Position numbers and translations under genes: made by a program
Part shown: in pieces, positions 1-8,837 of the stretch
Layout of the letters: every line of letters starts with the position of its first letter
Position numbering within the stretch: the stretch's first letter is position 1
Assembly: GCF_024436035.1 (NCBI RefSeq)
Contig: NZ_JANFNG010000006.1
Coordinates: forward strand, 62,001-126,000
Reading direction: 5' to 3'
Source: Streptomyces humicola
GTDB lineage: Bacteria; Actinomycetota; Actinomycetes; Streptomycetales; Streptomycetaceae
Length of the DNA: 64,000 nucleotides
Notes under the pieces: generated by a model
What the model was told of the DNA's origin: nothing
What the model saw: only the letters and a program-made list of their open reading frames with translations
The model's database searches: none

Positions 1-1501
1 CGAGCAGCCCGAAGTACGTGGCGCTACCGGGCAGCAGCGGCCCGATCGCGGCGGTGACGTAGGGCAGCGCGGAGGCGAAGCGGTAGCGTGAGAGCAGCTG
101 CCCGAACAGGCCGACGAGTCCGGCGGCGATGGCGGTCGCCGCGATCGGCGACATGTGCGCGTTGAAGTGCAGGACACCGTAAGTGACCCACGCGACGCCG
201 CCGTTGAGCGCCACGACCGCGAGCACACTGCGCTCGCACTGCAGCAGCACGGCGAAGGCGAGCGTCAGCAGCATCGCCGCGATCAGCTGCACGAGCGGGC
301 TGTCGTAGACCTGCAGCGCCTGGTCGGGGTTGAGCCGCGCACCGATGCTGACGCCGAAGTAGAGCACCATCGTCACGCCGACGACGATTCCGACGATGAG
401 GTACAGCACTTCGAGCAGGCGCGCCGATGCGGTGATGTAGAAGCCAGTGAGGCCGTCCTGCACCGCGGCGACCAGCGCACGGCCGGGAATCAGCGCATAC
501 AGCCCACCGGTGATCACCGCCGAGGTCTGGACGTGGCCGCCACCCGGCAGGTGGCTGCCGTAGAGGGTCATCAGCACGCCCATCGCGGCGGCGGGCATCG
601 CTGCCGAGACGAACTGGTAGAACTCGGGCAGCCCGCGGCCTGCGCACAGCCACGCCAGCCGGTCGCCGAGCATCGCGCCGAGCGCGGCGGCGACGAAGAC
701 GGTCGGGCCGCCGCCCACCAGCATGCTCGCCGCGCCGGCGAGCACACCGGCGGCGGCGGTGAGCAGCCAGCCGGGGTAGGGGTGCCGGTTGCGGCGGATC
801 TCGGCGAGGGCGCGGTAGGCGTCCTCGAGCGTCGCCTCGTGGGCGGTGATGTCGTCGATGAGCCGGAAGACGGCGGCGAGGCGGGTGTAGTCGGTGCCGC
901 GGCGGCGTACGGTGCGCGACGCGGTGACGGGGTCGTCGACGAGGGACGGCTGGTGGCTGATCGAGAGCAGGGTGAAGGTGACCGTCGGCTCGCAGCGGTC
1001 GAGGCCGTAGGCGTGCGCGACGCCGAACATCGCCGCCTCGACGTCCTCGGCTCCCTCACCGCCGGCCAGCAGCAGCTCGCCGATGCGCAGCGTCAGGTCG
1101 AGGATGCGCGGCACGGGCAGGGCGTCGGCCTCGGCGCGTTCGGCGAGCTCGGGGGACGGGCGTTCGGCGACGGGGATGCGCAGCATGGCGCGCATGCGGT
1201 CCTGCCAGGGGGCGTCGGCTCCCAGCCGGACGACGGGGATGCCCTCGGGCGGGGTGAACGCATGCCGGAAGGGCTGGACCGGCAGCGGGTGGGTGCCGGT
1301 GGTGCTTGCGGTGGTCGAGCCGGCACCGGGGGGCGTGAAGGCCGAGCCCTCGGGTTCGGGCGGGGGCGGCAGCGGAACTCCGAGGGGAGGGGTGAACGCG
1401 GAGTGTGCCTCGTCCGATTCGGGCTTGGTGTCCTGTGTGCCGGGGCCGGACGTGCCGATGTCACCGGTCCGCCTGTTCTCCGCCACCTGAGCCGCTCCCA
1501 T
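1..1501 (-). CDS. ThrE-family threonine/serine exporter (C-terminus cut by window start)
   Basis: This is an open frame of about 500 codons that runs off the left edge. The start chosen is the ATG at 1499-1501, reading MGAAQVAENRRTG. The first ~95 residues are Pro-rich and low complexity. They are followed by a soluble domain with IGELLLAGGEGAEDVEAAM and the SRTVRRRGTDYTRL stretch, then many hydrophobic helices (GWLLTAAAGVLAGAASMLVGG onward). That is the architecture of the DUF1212/ThrE family, in which a cytoplasmic domain precedes about ten membrane segments. Members export threonine, serine or small peptides. The C-terminal few residues lie outside the window. There is no visible operon partner, and the specific substrate is inferred from family only. 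Confidence 0.85.
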   Translation of the reverse strand, partial: MGAAQVAENRRTGDIGTSGPGTQDTKPESDEAHSAFTPPLGVPLPPPPEPEGSAFTPPGAGSTTASTTGTHPLPVQPFRHAFTPPEGIPVVRLGADAPWQDRMRAMLRIPVAERPSPELAERAEADALPVPRILDLTLRIGELLLAGGEGAEDVEAAMFGVAHAYGLDRCEPTVTFTLLSISHQPSLVDDPVTASRTVRRRGTDYTRLAAVFRLIDDITAHEATLEDAYRALAEIRRNRHPYPGWLLTAAAGVLAGAASMLVGGGPTVFVAAALGAMLGDRLAWLCAGRGLPEFYQFVSAAMPAAAMGVLMTLYGSHLPGGGHVQTSAVITGGLYALIPGRALVAAVQDGLTGFYITASARLLEVLYLIVGIVVGVTMVLYFGVSIGARLNPDQALQVYDSPLVQLIAAMLLTLAFAVLLQCERSVLAVVALNGGVAWVTYGVLHFNAHMSPIAATAIAAGLVGLFGQLLSRYRFASALPYVTAAIGPLLPGSATYFGLL

Positions 1502-1599
1502 GTGCCCAATCGCTCTGCCGTTCAAACCCTGAATTTCCCACACCAGTGTGCAGCAGGTACTTCGGGTACCCACTCAGAGGCGGTCAGCGATTCGTCCGC

Positions 1600-1963
1600 T
1601 CAGCTCTCGGAGCGCGCCGACGCGCAGCGCCGTGCGCTCAGATACTCGACGCCGATCGGGACGACGGAGACCAGCACGAGGACGTCGAATGTGATGGACG
1701 TCCGGTAGTCCATGGCCCACCCCGGCGATGACCGGGGTGAAGGTGCGCACGATCGGAACGATGCGAGCAAGGATGATCGACTTCGGCCCGTGCCGCTCGA
1801 AGAACGCATGCGTCCTCTCGATGTTCTCCTGTCTGAACAGGGTCGACTCCGGACGACGGAAGGGCAAGGCCCCGGCCTTGCGGGCCTTGCGGCCGAACGG
1901 ACAGCCGGCCTGGTCGCCGAGGACGGCCGCGATCACCACCGGCACGCTGTGGTTTTGCCGCAT
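1600..1963 (-). pseudogene. decayed DedA-family membrane protein
   Basis: Two minus-strand frames must be joined to recover DedA-like sequence. The first reads VVIAAVLGDQAGCPFGRKA, RPESTLFRQENIERTHAFF and ILARIVPIVRTFTPVIAGVG. Near 1716 the reading passes to MDYRTSITFDVLVLVSVV and then IGVEYLSARR. The N-terminal third is missing. The membrane segment normally found between FDVL and the final VLVSVVPI helix has been deleted, on top of the frameshift. It cannot make a working DedA protein. An intact DedA gene lies at 10404-11081, so loss here may be tolerated. Confidence 0.75.
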
Positions 1964-1982
1964 GGGGAAGACGTGAGGTGCC

Positions 1983-2005
1983 GGCCCGGGGGCGCCTCCC
2001 GGGCC
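1983..2005 (-). terminator. hairpin after tipA-like gene
   Basis: An 8-bp perfect stem, GGCCCGGG / CCCGGGCC, with a 7-nt loop sits 6 bp past the stop codon of the MerR gene at 2012. No U-tract follows, as is common for streptomycete terminators. Confidence 0.55.
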
Positions 2006-2011
2006 TGCAGC

Positions 2012-2770
2012 TCAGGCGTGGCGTGCAGCGTTGGCGAGGATCGCCTCACGGACGTAGGCCGCAAGCCCCGGCTTGAGCGCGTCGTAGGTGGCGGTGAACC
2101 GCTCGTCCGCGATGTACATCTCGGCGAGACCGGTGTGGATCGCGTACGAGCAGTCGTAGAAGTTCCGGCGGATGTGCTGGCGGTGCTCCTCCGCCAGCTC
2201 CATCGCGGCCTCGCCCGTGGCCGGTTGACCGGCCTCCATCAGTGCGATCATGCCCTCGTTGACGGCGTCCGCCTCGGCCTTGATCCGCAGCCAGTCCTCC
2301 TTGGTGTACGAGGCCGCCCTGCGCTGCGACTGCGCCCAGGCCTGTGTGCTGCCCCAACGCCGTTCGGCCTCCTCGGCGTAGTCGTCGGGGTCATGGTCGC
2401 CGAAGACCTCGAACTTCTCCTCGGGCGTGAGATTGATGCCCATCTTCCGTGCCTCCATGGTTCGTTCGACGGCCGCTGCCATCTCCTGGAGCTTGCCGAT
2501 CCGGTCGGTCAGCACCTTGTGCTGGCGGCGCAGGTGCTCCATCGGATCGGTGTCCGGGTCGTCGAGCAGGACCGCGATCTCGTCGAGCGGGAAGCCGAGT
2601 TCGCGGTAGAACAGGATCTGCTGCAGCCGGTCGAGATCGGCGTCCTCGTATCGCCGGTGGCCCGCATGGCTGCGGCCGCTGGGCGAGAGCAGTCCGATCT
2701 CGTCGTAGTGGTGCAGCGTGCGCACCGTGGTCCCGGCGTAGCCCGCGACCTGTCCCACCGAGTAGCTCAT
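2012..2770 (-). CDS. tipA: TipAL-type MerR regulator
   Basis: This 252-aa protein has a MerR winged-helix domain (residues 1-70: SVGQVAGYAGTTVRTLHHYD), a coiled dimerisation helix (75-110) and a TipAS-like drug-binding domain (111-252) opening with MGINLTPEEKFEVFG. TipA proteins of Streptomyces sense thiostrepton-type thiopeptides and activate their own promoter. TipAS can also be made from the internal Met at residue 110. The start is fixed by AAGGAGGA 10 nt upstream. The Cys at residue 207 is kept (NFYDCSY). The position aligning with TipA Cys214, the reported covalent thiostrepton attachment site, is Gly (HTGLAEMY). Thiostrepton sensing may therefore be non-covalent or altered. Confidence 0.9.
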   Translation of the reverse strand: MSYSVGQVAGYAGTTVRTLHHYDEIGLLSPSGRSHAGHRRYEDADLDRLQQILFYRELGFPLDEIAVLLDDPDTDPMEHLRRQHKVLTDRIGKLQEMAAAVERTMEARKMGINLTPEEKFEVFGDHDPDDYAEEAERRWGSTQAWAQSQRRAASYTKEDWLRIKAEADAVNEGMIALMEAGQPATGEAAMELAEEHRQHIRRNFYDCSYAIHTGLAEMYIADERFTATYDALKPGLAAYVREAILANAARHA

Positions 2771-2807
2771 GGCCCGCCACTCCTCCTTGTGTTGTGCAAG
2801 CGCGACC

Positions 2808-2838
2808 AGCGTGCGGCCTCACGTCGCGTGAGGTGCAA
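2808..2838 (-). promoter_or_regulatory. tipA promoter with MerR operator
   Basis: Reading the minus strand, the -35 is TTGCAC (2838-2833) and the -10 is CACGCT (2813-2808). They are separated by 19 bp, the long spacer typical of MerR-activated promoters. The spacer carries the perfect palindrome CCTCACGTCGCGTGAGG (2817-2833). This closely matches the known tipA promoter as I remember it. The element overlaps the 3' end of the upstream phosphatase gene, whose stop codon is at 2819-2821. Confidence 0.8.
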
Positions 2839-4567
2839 GTCCTGCACGTCCGCGGCGGAAGCGGGCCGCGAGGACGGCGACGTCGTCCTCCGCGGGGCCG
2901 GGCACCAGCATGGAGAGCAGGCGGTCGAGGAGCGCGTCGAGGCCGCCTTCCGACGGCAGGCTCACCTGCGAGAGGCGGCCGAGCGAGACATCGATGTCCT
3001 CGCCGCGGCGCTCGATCAGGCCGTCGGTGTAGAGGAGCACCACGCGCCCGGGTTCCAGCTCGGCAGTGACCAGCTCGTAGCCGCCGATGCCGGTGCCGAG
3101 CGGCGGGCCGACGGGGAGGTCGAGCAGCTCGGTGTGGTCGTCTGTGCCGAGGATGGCGGGCGGCAGATGTCCTGCGCTGGCGAACGAGCACCTGCCGCGC
3201 GCGGGGTCGGTCAGGGCGAGCACGCAGGTGGCGGGGCGGTCGCGCTCGCTCTCCGCGATCATGGTGTCGAGCCGCCGCAGGATCCGGTGCGGCGGCAGGT
3301 CGGCGGAGGCCACGAACCGCAGCATCGAGCGGTACTGGCTCATGTCGACGGAGGCCTCGACGCCGTGACCCATCACGTCGCCCAGGGCGAGCAGCGTACG
3401 GCCGTACGGCAGCCGGACGGTGTCGTACCAGTCGCCGCCGACCAGCGCACTGCTGCCGGCCGGCTGGTAGCGGAAGGCCACCTCGACGTCCGGGTGCGGA
3501 CTGCCCGGTTCGGAGAGCAGGGCGCGCTGGAGCTCGACGGCGATGCCGTGCTCGCGGGTGTAACGCCGGGCGTTGTCCAGGCTGATGGCGGCGCGGCCCG
3601 CGAGGTCCTGGGCGGCGACCACGTTCTCGCTGGTGAAGGCGGGCGAGTCGCCGGCCCGGACCATGGTCACGGTGCCGATGGGGTGCCCGCGGGCGGTGAG
3701 CGGGACGACGAGGGCGGAGTGGATCCCGATCTCGCGGTAGAGCGCGACGCGGTCGACATTGGGTGCCTGGCGGCCGAGCTCCTCGTCGTCGAGCAGGTTG
3801 AGCAGGACGGGCTCGCCGTTCCGCAGGCAGTTCGGGATGGAGGAGTCCTCCTGGTACTCGACGTACTCGCCGGCAGTGCCGAAAACCTCAACGCGTCCGC
3901 GCAGCTTGGGCACCGACGCCATCGCGGCCCGGCGCAGCCGCAGCGGCATGCCGCCGGGCACCTCATAGGGGCGCGGTGCGTCGGCCTGCTCCGGCGGTAC
4001 GACCTCGACGGTGGCCACGTCGGCCAGCACCGGCACCAGGAATTCGGCGAGCTCGCGGCAGGTGGTGTCCATGTCGAGCGAGGTGCCGATGCGGGTGGCG
4101 GCCTTGTCGAGGAGCGCGAGTCGCTGCCGGGCGCGTTCCAGATCGCGTTGCTGCTGGTGGGAGGCGGTGACCTCGACGACGATGCCGACGATGCCGATCA
4201 CTGTGCCGCCCTCTTCGAGACGGTGGTAGGCGCCATGGAAGTAACGGCGGTCCAGGGGGAAGGCGGCCTGGGTCTGGCCGCTGGAGGTGACCTCGCGGGG
4301 ACGGCCGTCGGCAAGCACCGCGCGCAGCACGTCCTCGCGGGCGTCGAGCTCGGGGAGCACCTCGGCGACGGTGCGGCCGGTGTGGTCGGCGGCCGGCACG
4401 CCGTTCATCACGGCGAGCGCGGGGTTGACATAGAGGTAGCGCAGCTCGGTGTCGAGGATGCCGATGCCGGCCGTCGTGCCCTCGACGAGTTCGAGCAGGA
4501 CGGACCTCCCCGGCGGCTGCGAGGCGTCGCGTCGGGGGGATTCGGGCCGTGAGGCGTCGGTTCCCAC
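2819..4567 (-). CDS. PAS-GAF-PP2C (SpoIIE/RsbU-type) serine phosphatase
   Basis: The 582-aa protein has a PAS domain (~25-135, ILDTELRYLYVNPALAVMNG), a GAF domain (~170-335) and a PPM/SpoIIE phosphatase domain (~370-570). Metal-binding acidic motifs are visible: VGGDWYDTV, ALGDVMGHG, YTDGLIERR and EDDVAVLAAR. Such proteins usually dephosphorylate anti-anti-sigma factors in response to a sensed signal. No anti-sigma or STAS gene is adjacent, so the target is unknown. No transmembrane segment is seen, so it should be cytoplasmic. The start is the GTG at 4567, with GAGGAGG 6 nt upstream. Confidence 0.85.
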   Translation of the reverse strand: MGTDASRPESPRRDASQPPGRSVLLELVEGTTAGIGILDTELRYLYVNPALAVMNGVPAADHTGRTVAEVLPELDAREDVLRAVLADGRPREVTSSGQTQAAFPLDRRYFHGAYHRLEEGGTVIGIVGIVVEVTASHQQQRDLERARQRLALLDKAATRIGTSLDMDTTCRELAEFLVPVLADVATVEVVPPEQADAPRPYEVPGGMPLRLRRAAMASVPKLRGRVEVFGTAGEYVEYQEDSSIPNCLRNGEPVLLNLLDDEELGRQAPNVDRVALYREIGIHSALVVPLTARGHPIGTVTMVRAGDSPAFTSENVVAAQDLAGRAAISLDNARRYTREHGIAVELQRALLSEPGSPHPDVEVAFRYQPAGSSALVGGDWYDTVRLPYGRTLLALGDVMGHGVEASVDMSQYRSMLRFVASADLPPHRILRRLDTMIAESERDRPATCVLALTDPARGRCSFASAGHLPPAILGTDDHTELLDLPVGPPLGTGIGGYELVTAELEPGRVVLLYTDGLIERRGEDIDVSLGRLSQVSLPSEGGLDALLDRLLSMLVPGPAEDDVAVLAARFRRGRAGLAPHAT

Positions 4568-4885
4568 CGGCGTCCTCCTCGTCTGCCCTGCTGTTTTCGG
4601 TCCGCGCGCGAGTGCACGGGCTACGCCGTCCGGCCTCCATGGTGAGCCGTTGCAGTGCGGTCCGCATCCGGTGCGCCACCAGGCGCTCCGGCGTCGTACA
4701 TGGCCCGATTCGTATGTTGCCTGAGGCGACCGGTGGCGAATGCAACTAAGTGGGCGTACGGTTGATCACGGCGGCCCGTTGCAGGGATACGGCGACCGGC
4801 CGTGGCAGTACGGGGCTGAGCCGCGCCCCGCCCTTCCTCGACGGGACAGGGCCGGGGCCGCCGACCGGAAAGGGGAAGACCGCGC

Positions 4886-6736
4886 ATGTGCGGGATCACC
4901 GGATGGATCGCCTACGACAGGGACCTCACCGCAGAGAGGGCCACGCTCGACGCGATGACGCAGACGATGGCGTGCCGCGGGCCGGACACCGGGGGCGTCT
5001 GGCTCGACACGCACGCCGCTTTCGGCCACCGGCGCCTCGCCGTCATCGACATCGAGGGCGGCAAGCAGCCGATGTCGGTGGAGCAGGACGGACGCACACT
5101 GCTCGTCACGACGTACAGCGGGGAGATCTACAACTACCGTGAGCTGCGGGCCGAGCTGACCTCCCGCGGCCACACCTTCCGTACCAGCAGTGACACCGAG
5201 GTCGCGCTCCATGCCTACCTCGAATGGGGCGAGAGCTTCACCGAACGGCTCAACGGCATGTACGCCTTCGCCCTGTGGGACCCGCGCGAGGAGCAACTGC
5301 TGCTGGTGCGCGACCGCATGGGCATCAAGCCGCTCTATTACTACCCGACCGCGGACGGTGTCCTGTTCGGCTCCGAGCCGAAGGCGATACTCGCCCACCC
5401 CGAGGTGCGTCCCGTGGTCGACGCCGAGGGGCTCGCGGAGCTGCTGGCGTTCACCAAGACGCCGGGGCATGCCGTCTACAAGGGCATGCACGAGCTGCGG
5501 CCCGGCCACATGGTGCGGGTGCGCCGCGAGGGGCTCACGGTCAAGCGCTACTGGGCGCTGGAGGCACGCGAGCACACCGATGACCTGGACACGACCGTCA
5601 GCACCGTGCGGGGACTGCTCGACGACATCGTCGCGCGCCAGCTGATCGCGGACGTGCCACTGTGCACGCTGCTGTCCGGCGGTCTGGACTCCTCGGTGAT
5701 CACGGCGCTCGCGGCCCGCGGCCTCGCCGAGAGCGGCAACGGACCGGTGCGGTCGTTCTCGGTGGACTTCATCGGGTACACCGAGAACTTCAAGGCCGAC
5801 GACCTGCGGGGCACGCCGGACGGCCCGTATGCGCACGCGCTCGCGGAGCACGTGCGCTCGGACCACTCCGACATCGTGCTGGACACGACCACGCTGATGG
5901 ACCGGGCGCACCGCAGGGCCGTGCTCGGGGCGCGTGACCTGCCCTACGGGCTCGGTGAAGGCGACACCTCGCTCTACCTTCTGTTCAAGGCGATCCGCGA
6001 GCAGTCGACGGTGGCTCTGTCCGGCGAGTCGGCGGACGAGGTGTTCGGCGGCTACCGCTGGTTCCACGACGCGGAAGCCGTCAAGTCGGACACGTTCCCG
6101 TGGCTGACCGCGCTCGGCATCAACAGCTTCGCGGGCGCGCGGGCCGGCCGACGCGAGTCCCTGCTCGCGCAGGGGCTGCTCGACAAGCTCGACCTGGACG
6201 GTTACCGGGAGGCCCGCTACCGCGAGGCTCTCGCCGAAGTCCCGTACCTGGACGGCCAGTCGGGACACGAGCGGCGGATGCGGGAGGTCTCGTATCTGCA
6301 TCTGACACGCTTCGTGCAGTTCCTGCTCGACCGTAAGGACCGGATGAGCATGGCCGTCGGGCTCGAAGTACGCGTGCCGTTCTGCGACCACCGGTTGGTG
6401 GAGTACGTCTTCAACACCCCATGGGCGATGAAGACGTTCGACGGGCGCGAGAAGTCGCTGCTGCGCGCGGCGACCGTGGACATCCTGCCCGAGTCCGTGT
6501 CACAGCGCGTCAAGAGCCCCTACCCGAGCACCCAGGACCCGCGCTACACCGAGGCGTTGCGCGCCGAGATGAAGCAGACCCTCGGCGACACGGACTCCCC
6601 CGTGCGTCCGCTGGTCGACACGGCGGCTGCCGTCGAGGCGGCCGACACCCCGGGCGAGGGCTTCCGCTCGTCCATGGAGGTCGTACTCGGCCTCGACGCG
6701 TGGCTGCGCCAGTACGGCGCCGAACTGCAGCTCTGA
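4886..6736 (+). CDS. asnB: asparagine synthetase (glutamine-hydrolysing)
   Basis: This 616-aa enzyme makes asparagine from aspartate, glutamine and ATP. The N-terminal glutaminase domain begins MCGITGW, so Cys2 is the nucleophile once Met is removed. It keeps RGPD, GHRRLAVID, YSGEIYNY and SSDTEV. The synthetase domain (~230-600) has the PP-loop SGGLDSS and the SGESADEVFGGY motif. Length and motifs are complete. The gene stands alone with a good ribosome site (AAAGGGGAAG). It is separated from the convergent transporter gene by only about 60 bp. Confidence 0.95.
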   Translation: MCGITGWIAYDRDLTAERATLDAMTQTMACRGPDTGGVWLDTHAAFGHRRLAVIDIEGGKQPMSVEQDGRTLLVTTYSGEIYNYRELRAELTSRGHTFRTSSDTEVALHAYLEWGESFTERLNGMYAFALWDPREEQLLLVRDRMGIKPLYYYPTADGVLFGSEPKAILAHPEVRPVVDAEGLAELLAFTKTPGHAVYKGMHELRPGHMVRVRREGLTVKRYWALEAREHTDDLDTTVSTVRGLLDDIVARQLIADVPLCTLLSGGLDSSVITALAARGLAESGNGPVRSFSVDFIGYTENFKADDLRGTPDGPYAHALAEHVRSDHSDIVLDTTTLMDRAHRRAVLGARDLPYGLGEGDTSLYLLFKAIREQSTVALSGESADEVFGGYRWFHDAEAVKSDTFPWLTALGINSFAGARAGRRESLLAQGLLDKLDLDGYREARYREALAEVPYLDGQSGHERRMREVSYLHLTRFVQFLLDRKDRMSMAVGLEVRVPFCDHRLVEYVFNTPWAMKTFDGREKSLLRAATVDILPESVSQRVKSPYPSTQDPRYTEALRAEMKQTLGDTDSPVRPLVDTAAAVEAADTPGEGFRSSMEVVLGLDAWLRQYGAELQL

Positions 6737-6751
6737 GCGACGGCTGGGCCC

Positions 6752-6791
6752 GCCGGGCGTTTCACGCGGCTTTCCGCAGGGACCGCCCGGC
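6752..6791. terminator. possible bidirectional terminator
   Basis: The 8-bp inverted repeat GCCGGGCG / CGCCCGGC flanks a 24-nt loop in the short gap between the convergent asnB and SBF transporter genes. The long loop keeps confidence low. Confidence 0.35.
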
Positions 6792-6797
6792 GCCGCT

Positions 6798-7922
6798 TCA
6801 CGCACCCGCTACGGGCGTTCGGGGCGGGCCCGTGCCGGAGGGCCGGTCGCGGCTGAGCAGTCCGTCCACCACGCAGGCGGCGATCTTCTGGATCATGCTG
6901 TAGGCGAGGACGGGCACCAGCACCGCAGGCTGGTCGGCCAGCCGCGTCACCGCCAAGACCGCGGACGCACTGGAGTTGTTCATCCCGGAGGTGACCGTCA
7001 CCGCGACCGCCTCCGGCCGGGCGAGTTTCAGCGCGCGTCCCAGCCAGTGCCCGCACGCCAGCGACGCTGTGCACACGGCCGCCGCGGCGACGACGTCCGC
7101 GGCGAGCAGCGGCAGATCCGGCTGTCCGACCACCGCGCCCAACGCGCCTGCCGCGTTGAGGTAGGTGAGCGCGACGCCGGCGGCGAGTGCGGCGAGCTTG
7201 ACCCACGGCAGTACCCACCGGACGTGCCGCTCGGGCGACAGCCTGCGGGCGGCGAGCGCAGCGACGCACGGCAGCACCACGGAGACCAGGGCGAACGCCC
7301 CGCCTCCGGTACGGCTGAGCCTGCGCAGGCTGCCGGAGGCCGCACCGCCGGTCAGCCGTGCCGCCTCGGCCAGGGTGAGCGGGAGGGTGACCGGGCTGAG
7401 GGCCGTCGAAGCCAGCACCACCGCAACCGTGAGCGCCGCATTGGCACCGGCCCGCGCCCCGTACACCGTCGCCCCCGCGGCGACCGGCATCGCGCCGATC
7501 AGCGCGATACCGACCAGCAGGCTGGCGCTGCGCCCGCCGTACGGCCACAGATGGACGCCGAGCGCGAGCAGCGGCAGGGCGAGCAGCGGCAACACGACGT
7601 TGGCGCACACCCCCGTGATCAGCGCCACCGGTCTGCGGGCCAGATCGGCGAGCAGGCCAGGCTGGATGCCAAACGCCGCGGTGAAGAGCACGAAGCCGAG
7701 CAGCGCCGCCGACATCGTCAACGGCACCTCGCCGAGCACGGGCAGCACGGGCCTGGCGAGCACGACGACGCGCAGTGCGAGTCCGGGCCCGGGCAGCAGC
7801 GCCGCGCAGACGTACGCGGCGAGCACGGCCCACAGCAGCCTGCGGCGTGCTCCGTCCAGCAGACGGACGGAAATCGGAGGAGACGGGGCGGACGGCGGCG
7901 AAAAGCTCGGCTGATCGGACAT
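6798..7922 (-). CDS. bile acid:sodium symporter (SBF) family transporter
   Basis: The 374-aa, very hydrophobic protein has about ten predicted membrane helices. Family-like segments include AALLGFVLFTAAFGIQPG, a VALIGAMPVAAGATVYG helix and SGMNNSSASAVLAVTRL near the C-terminus. These resemble the discontinuous helices that bind Na+ and substrate in the SBF/BASS superfamily. Streptomycete members are annotated as organic-anion symporters with unknown substrate. There is no operon partner: it is convergent with asnB and separated from the PAP2 gene. Confidence 0.75.
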   Translation of the reverse strand: MSDQPSFSPPSAPSPPISVRLLDGARRRLLWAVLAAYVCAALLPGPGLALRVVVLARPVLPVLGEVPLTMSAALLGFVLFTAAFGIQPGLLADLARRPVALITGVCANVVLPLLALPLLALGVHLWPYGGRSASLLVGIALIGAMPVAAGATVYGARAGANAALTVAVVLASTALSPVTLPLTLAEAARLTGGAASGSLRRLSRTGGGAFALVSVVLPCVAALAARRLSPERHVRWVLPWVKLAALAAGVALTYLNAAGALGAVVGQPDLPLLAADVVAAAAVCTASLACGHWLGRALKLARPEAVAVTVTSGMNNSSASAVLAVTRLADQPAVLVPVLAYSMIQKIAACVVDGLLSRDRPSGTGPPRTPVAGA

Positions 7923-8057
7923 GCCATCGAGGGTTCCAGTCCGTGATCAGCCTGTCACCGCCTGTGGATAACTCCCCTGGCTCCCCGGCCCCCCTGTGGA
8001 CAACTCCCCGTCATCGGCACCGGGGACTGGGCCCCCGTGCCCTCGGGCATCGCCCCC

Positions 8058-8723
8058 TCAGGGATTGACCAGCAGCGGCCGCAGCCGCCCGCCGCGCGCC
8101 CGCTCCACCAGCGCCTCCGCATACCGCCCTGCGAGCACCGTCAGCGGGACCGCCACGAGCACCCCGATCAGTGCGCCCACGACCACGTCGTGCGGATAGT
8201 GCACGCCGACGTACACCCGTGACACACCCATGGCGACGGCCGCGAGCAGGGCCAGCCACCCGAGCCTGCGATGGGCGATGAAGAGCGCGGCGGCAGTTGA
8301 GAAGGCGACCACCGTGTGGTTGCTCGGAAAGGACCAGTCACCCGTGCCGGGGCAGGCTTCGAGGGTGAAGCTGTGCGCGATCTGCTGACACGGCCGCGCC
8401 TCCTGCACCATCGACTTGATCACGTCGTTGACGACGTAGGCCACGACCACCACGACCGGCGAGGCGAGCACGCGCGCCATCGTCGCGGACGGCTGCCGCC
8501 GCGCCCACCACCATCCGATCACCATGAGCACGGCGAAGATCCCCACACCCAACGACGACCAGTACTTGATGATGTCGTCGAGCCACGCCGGAGCGGTGCG
8601 CGCCCAGCCGGTGACCTGCGTGTACAGGCCGCCGTCGATGTGCGAGCCGTTGAAGGCGAGAGCGTTCACGGCATGGACGCGCAGGGTGCTGTGGGCCACA
8701 TCGGCAGCGGGCAGTGTGGGCAC
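8058..8723 (-). CDS. PAP2-family phosphatase (undecaprenyl-diphosphatase type)
   Basis: The 221-aa membrane protein carries the three PAP2 catalytic motifs: KSMVQEARP, SFPSNHTVV and SRVYVGVHYPHD. About five hydrophobic helices surround them. Bacterial members remove a phosphate from undecaprenyl pyrophosphate at the outer face of the membrane, regenerating the lipid carrier for cell-wall synthesis. I chose the GTG at 8723 because GGAGGAA lies just upstream; longer reading would run into the divergent blaI gene. The promoter overlaps a BlaI-type operator (8780-8797), so control by the neighbouring repressor is likely. Confidence 0.85.
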   Translation of the reverse strand: MPTLPAADVAHSTLRVHAVNALAFNGSHIDGGLYTQVTGWARTAPAWLDDIIKYWSSLGVGIFAVLMVIGWWWARRQPSATMARVLASPVVVVVAYVVNDVIKSMVQEARPCQQIAHSFTLEACPGTGDWSFPSNHTVVAFSTAAALFIAHRRLGWLALLAAVAMGVSRVYVGVHYPHDVVVGALIGVLVAVPLTVLAGRYAEALVERARGGRLRPLLVNP

Positions 8724-8779
8724 GAGCGAAGTTCCTCCGATAATCGATTCGGCGCCGCGCCTCGCGGCCCGCCCCGAAT

Positions 8780-8797
8780 GTCTACAGGCTCGTAGAC
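8780..8797. promoter_or_regulatory. BlaI-type operator between PAP2 and blaI genes
   Basis: The dyad is GTCTAC-AGGCTC-GTAGAC. On the minus strand it overlaps a good promoter for the PAP2 gene: -35 TTGGCC, 17-bp spacer, -10 TAGACA. The same 18-bp architecture recurs at 10321-10338. Assignment to BlaI is inferred from position and from the TAC/GTA dyads known for BlaI/MecI repressors. Confidence 0.7.
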
Positions 8798-8837
8798 TGT
8801 GGGCCAACTTTAGTCGACGGGAGAGGGGACGGAATCC

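Noticed and set aside
1712-4552. Very long plus-strand open frame of 946 codons
   Set aside because: It lies opposite the tipA and PAS-GAF-PP2C genes, has the Gly/Arg/Val/Asp-rich composition of an antisense frame in high-GC DNA, and shows no domain.
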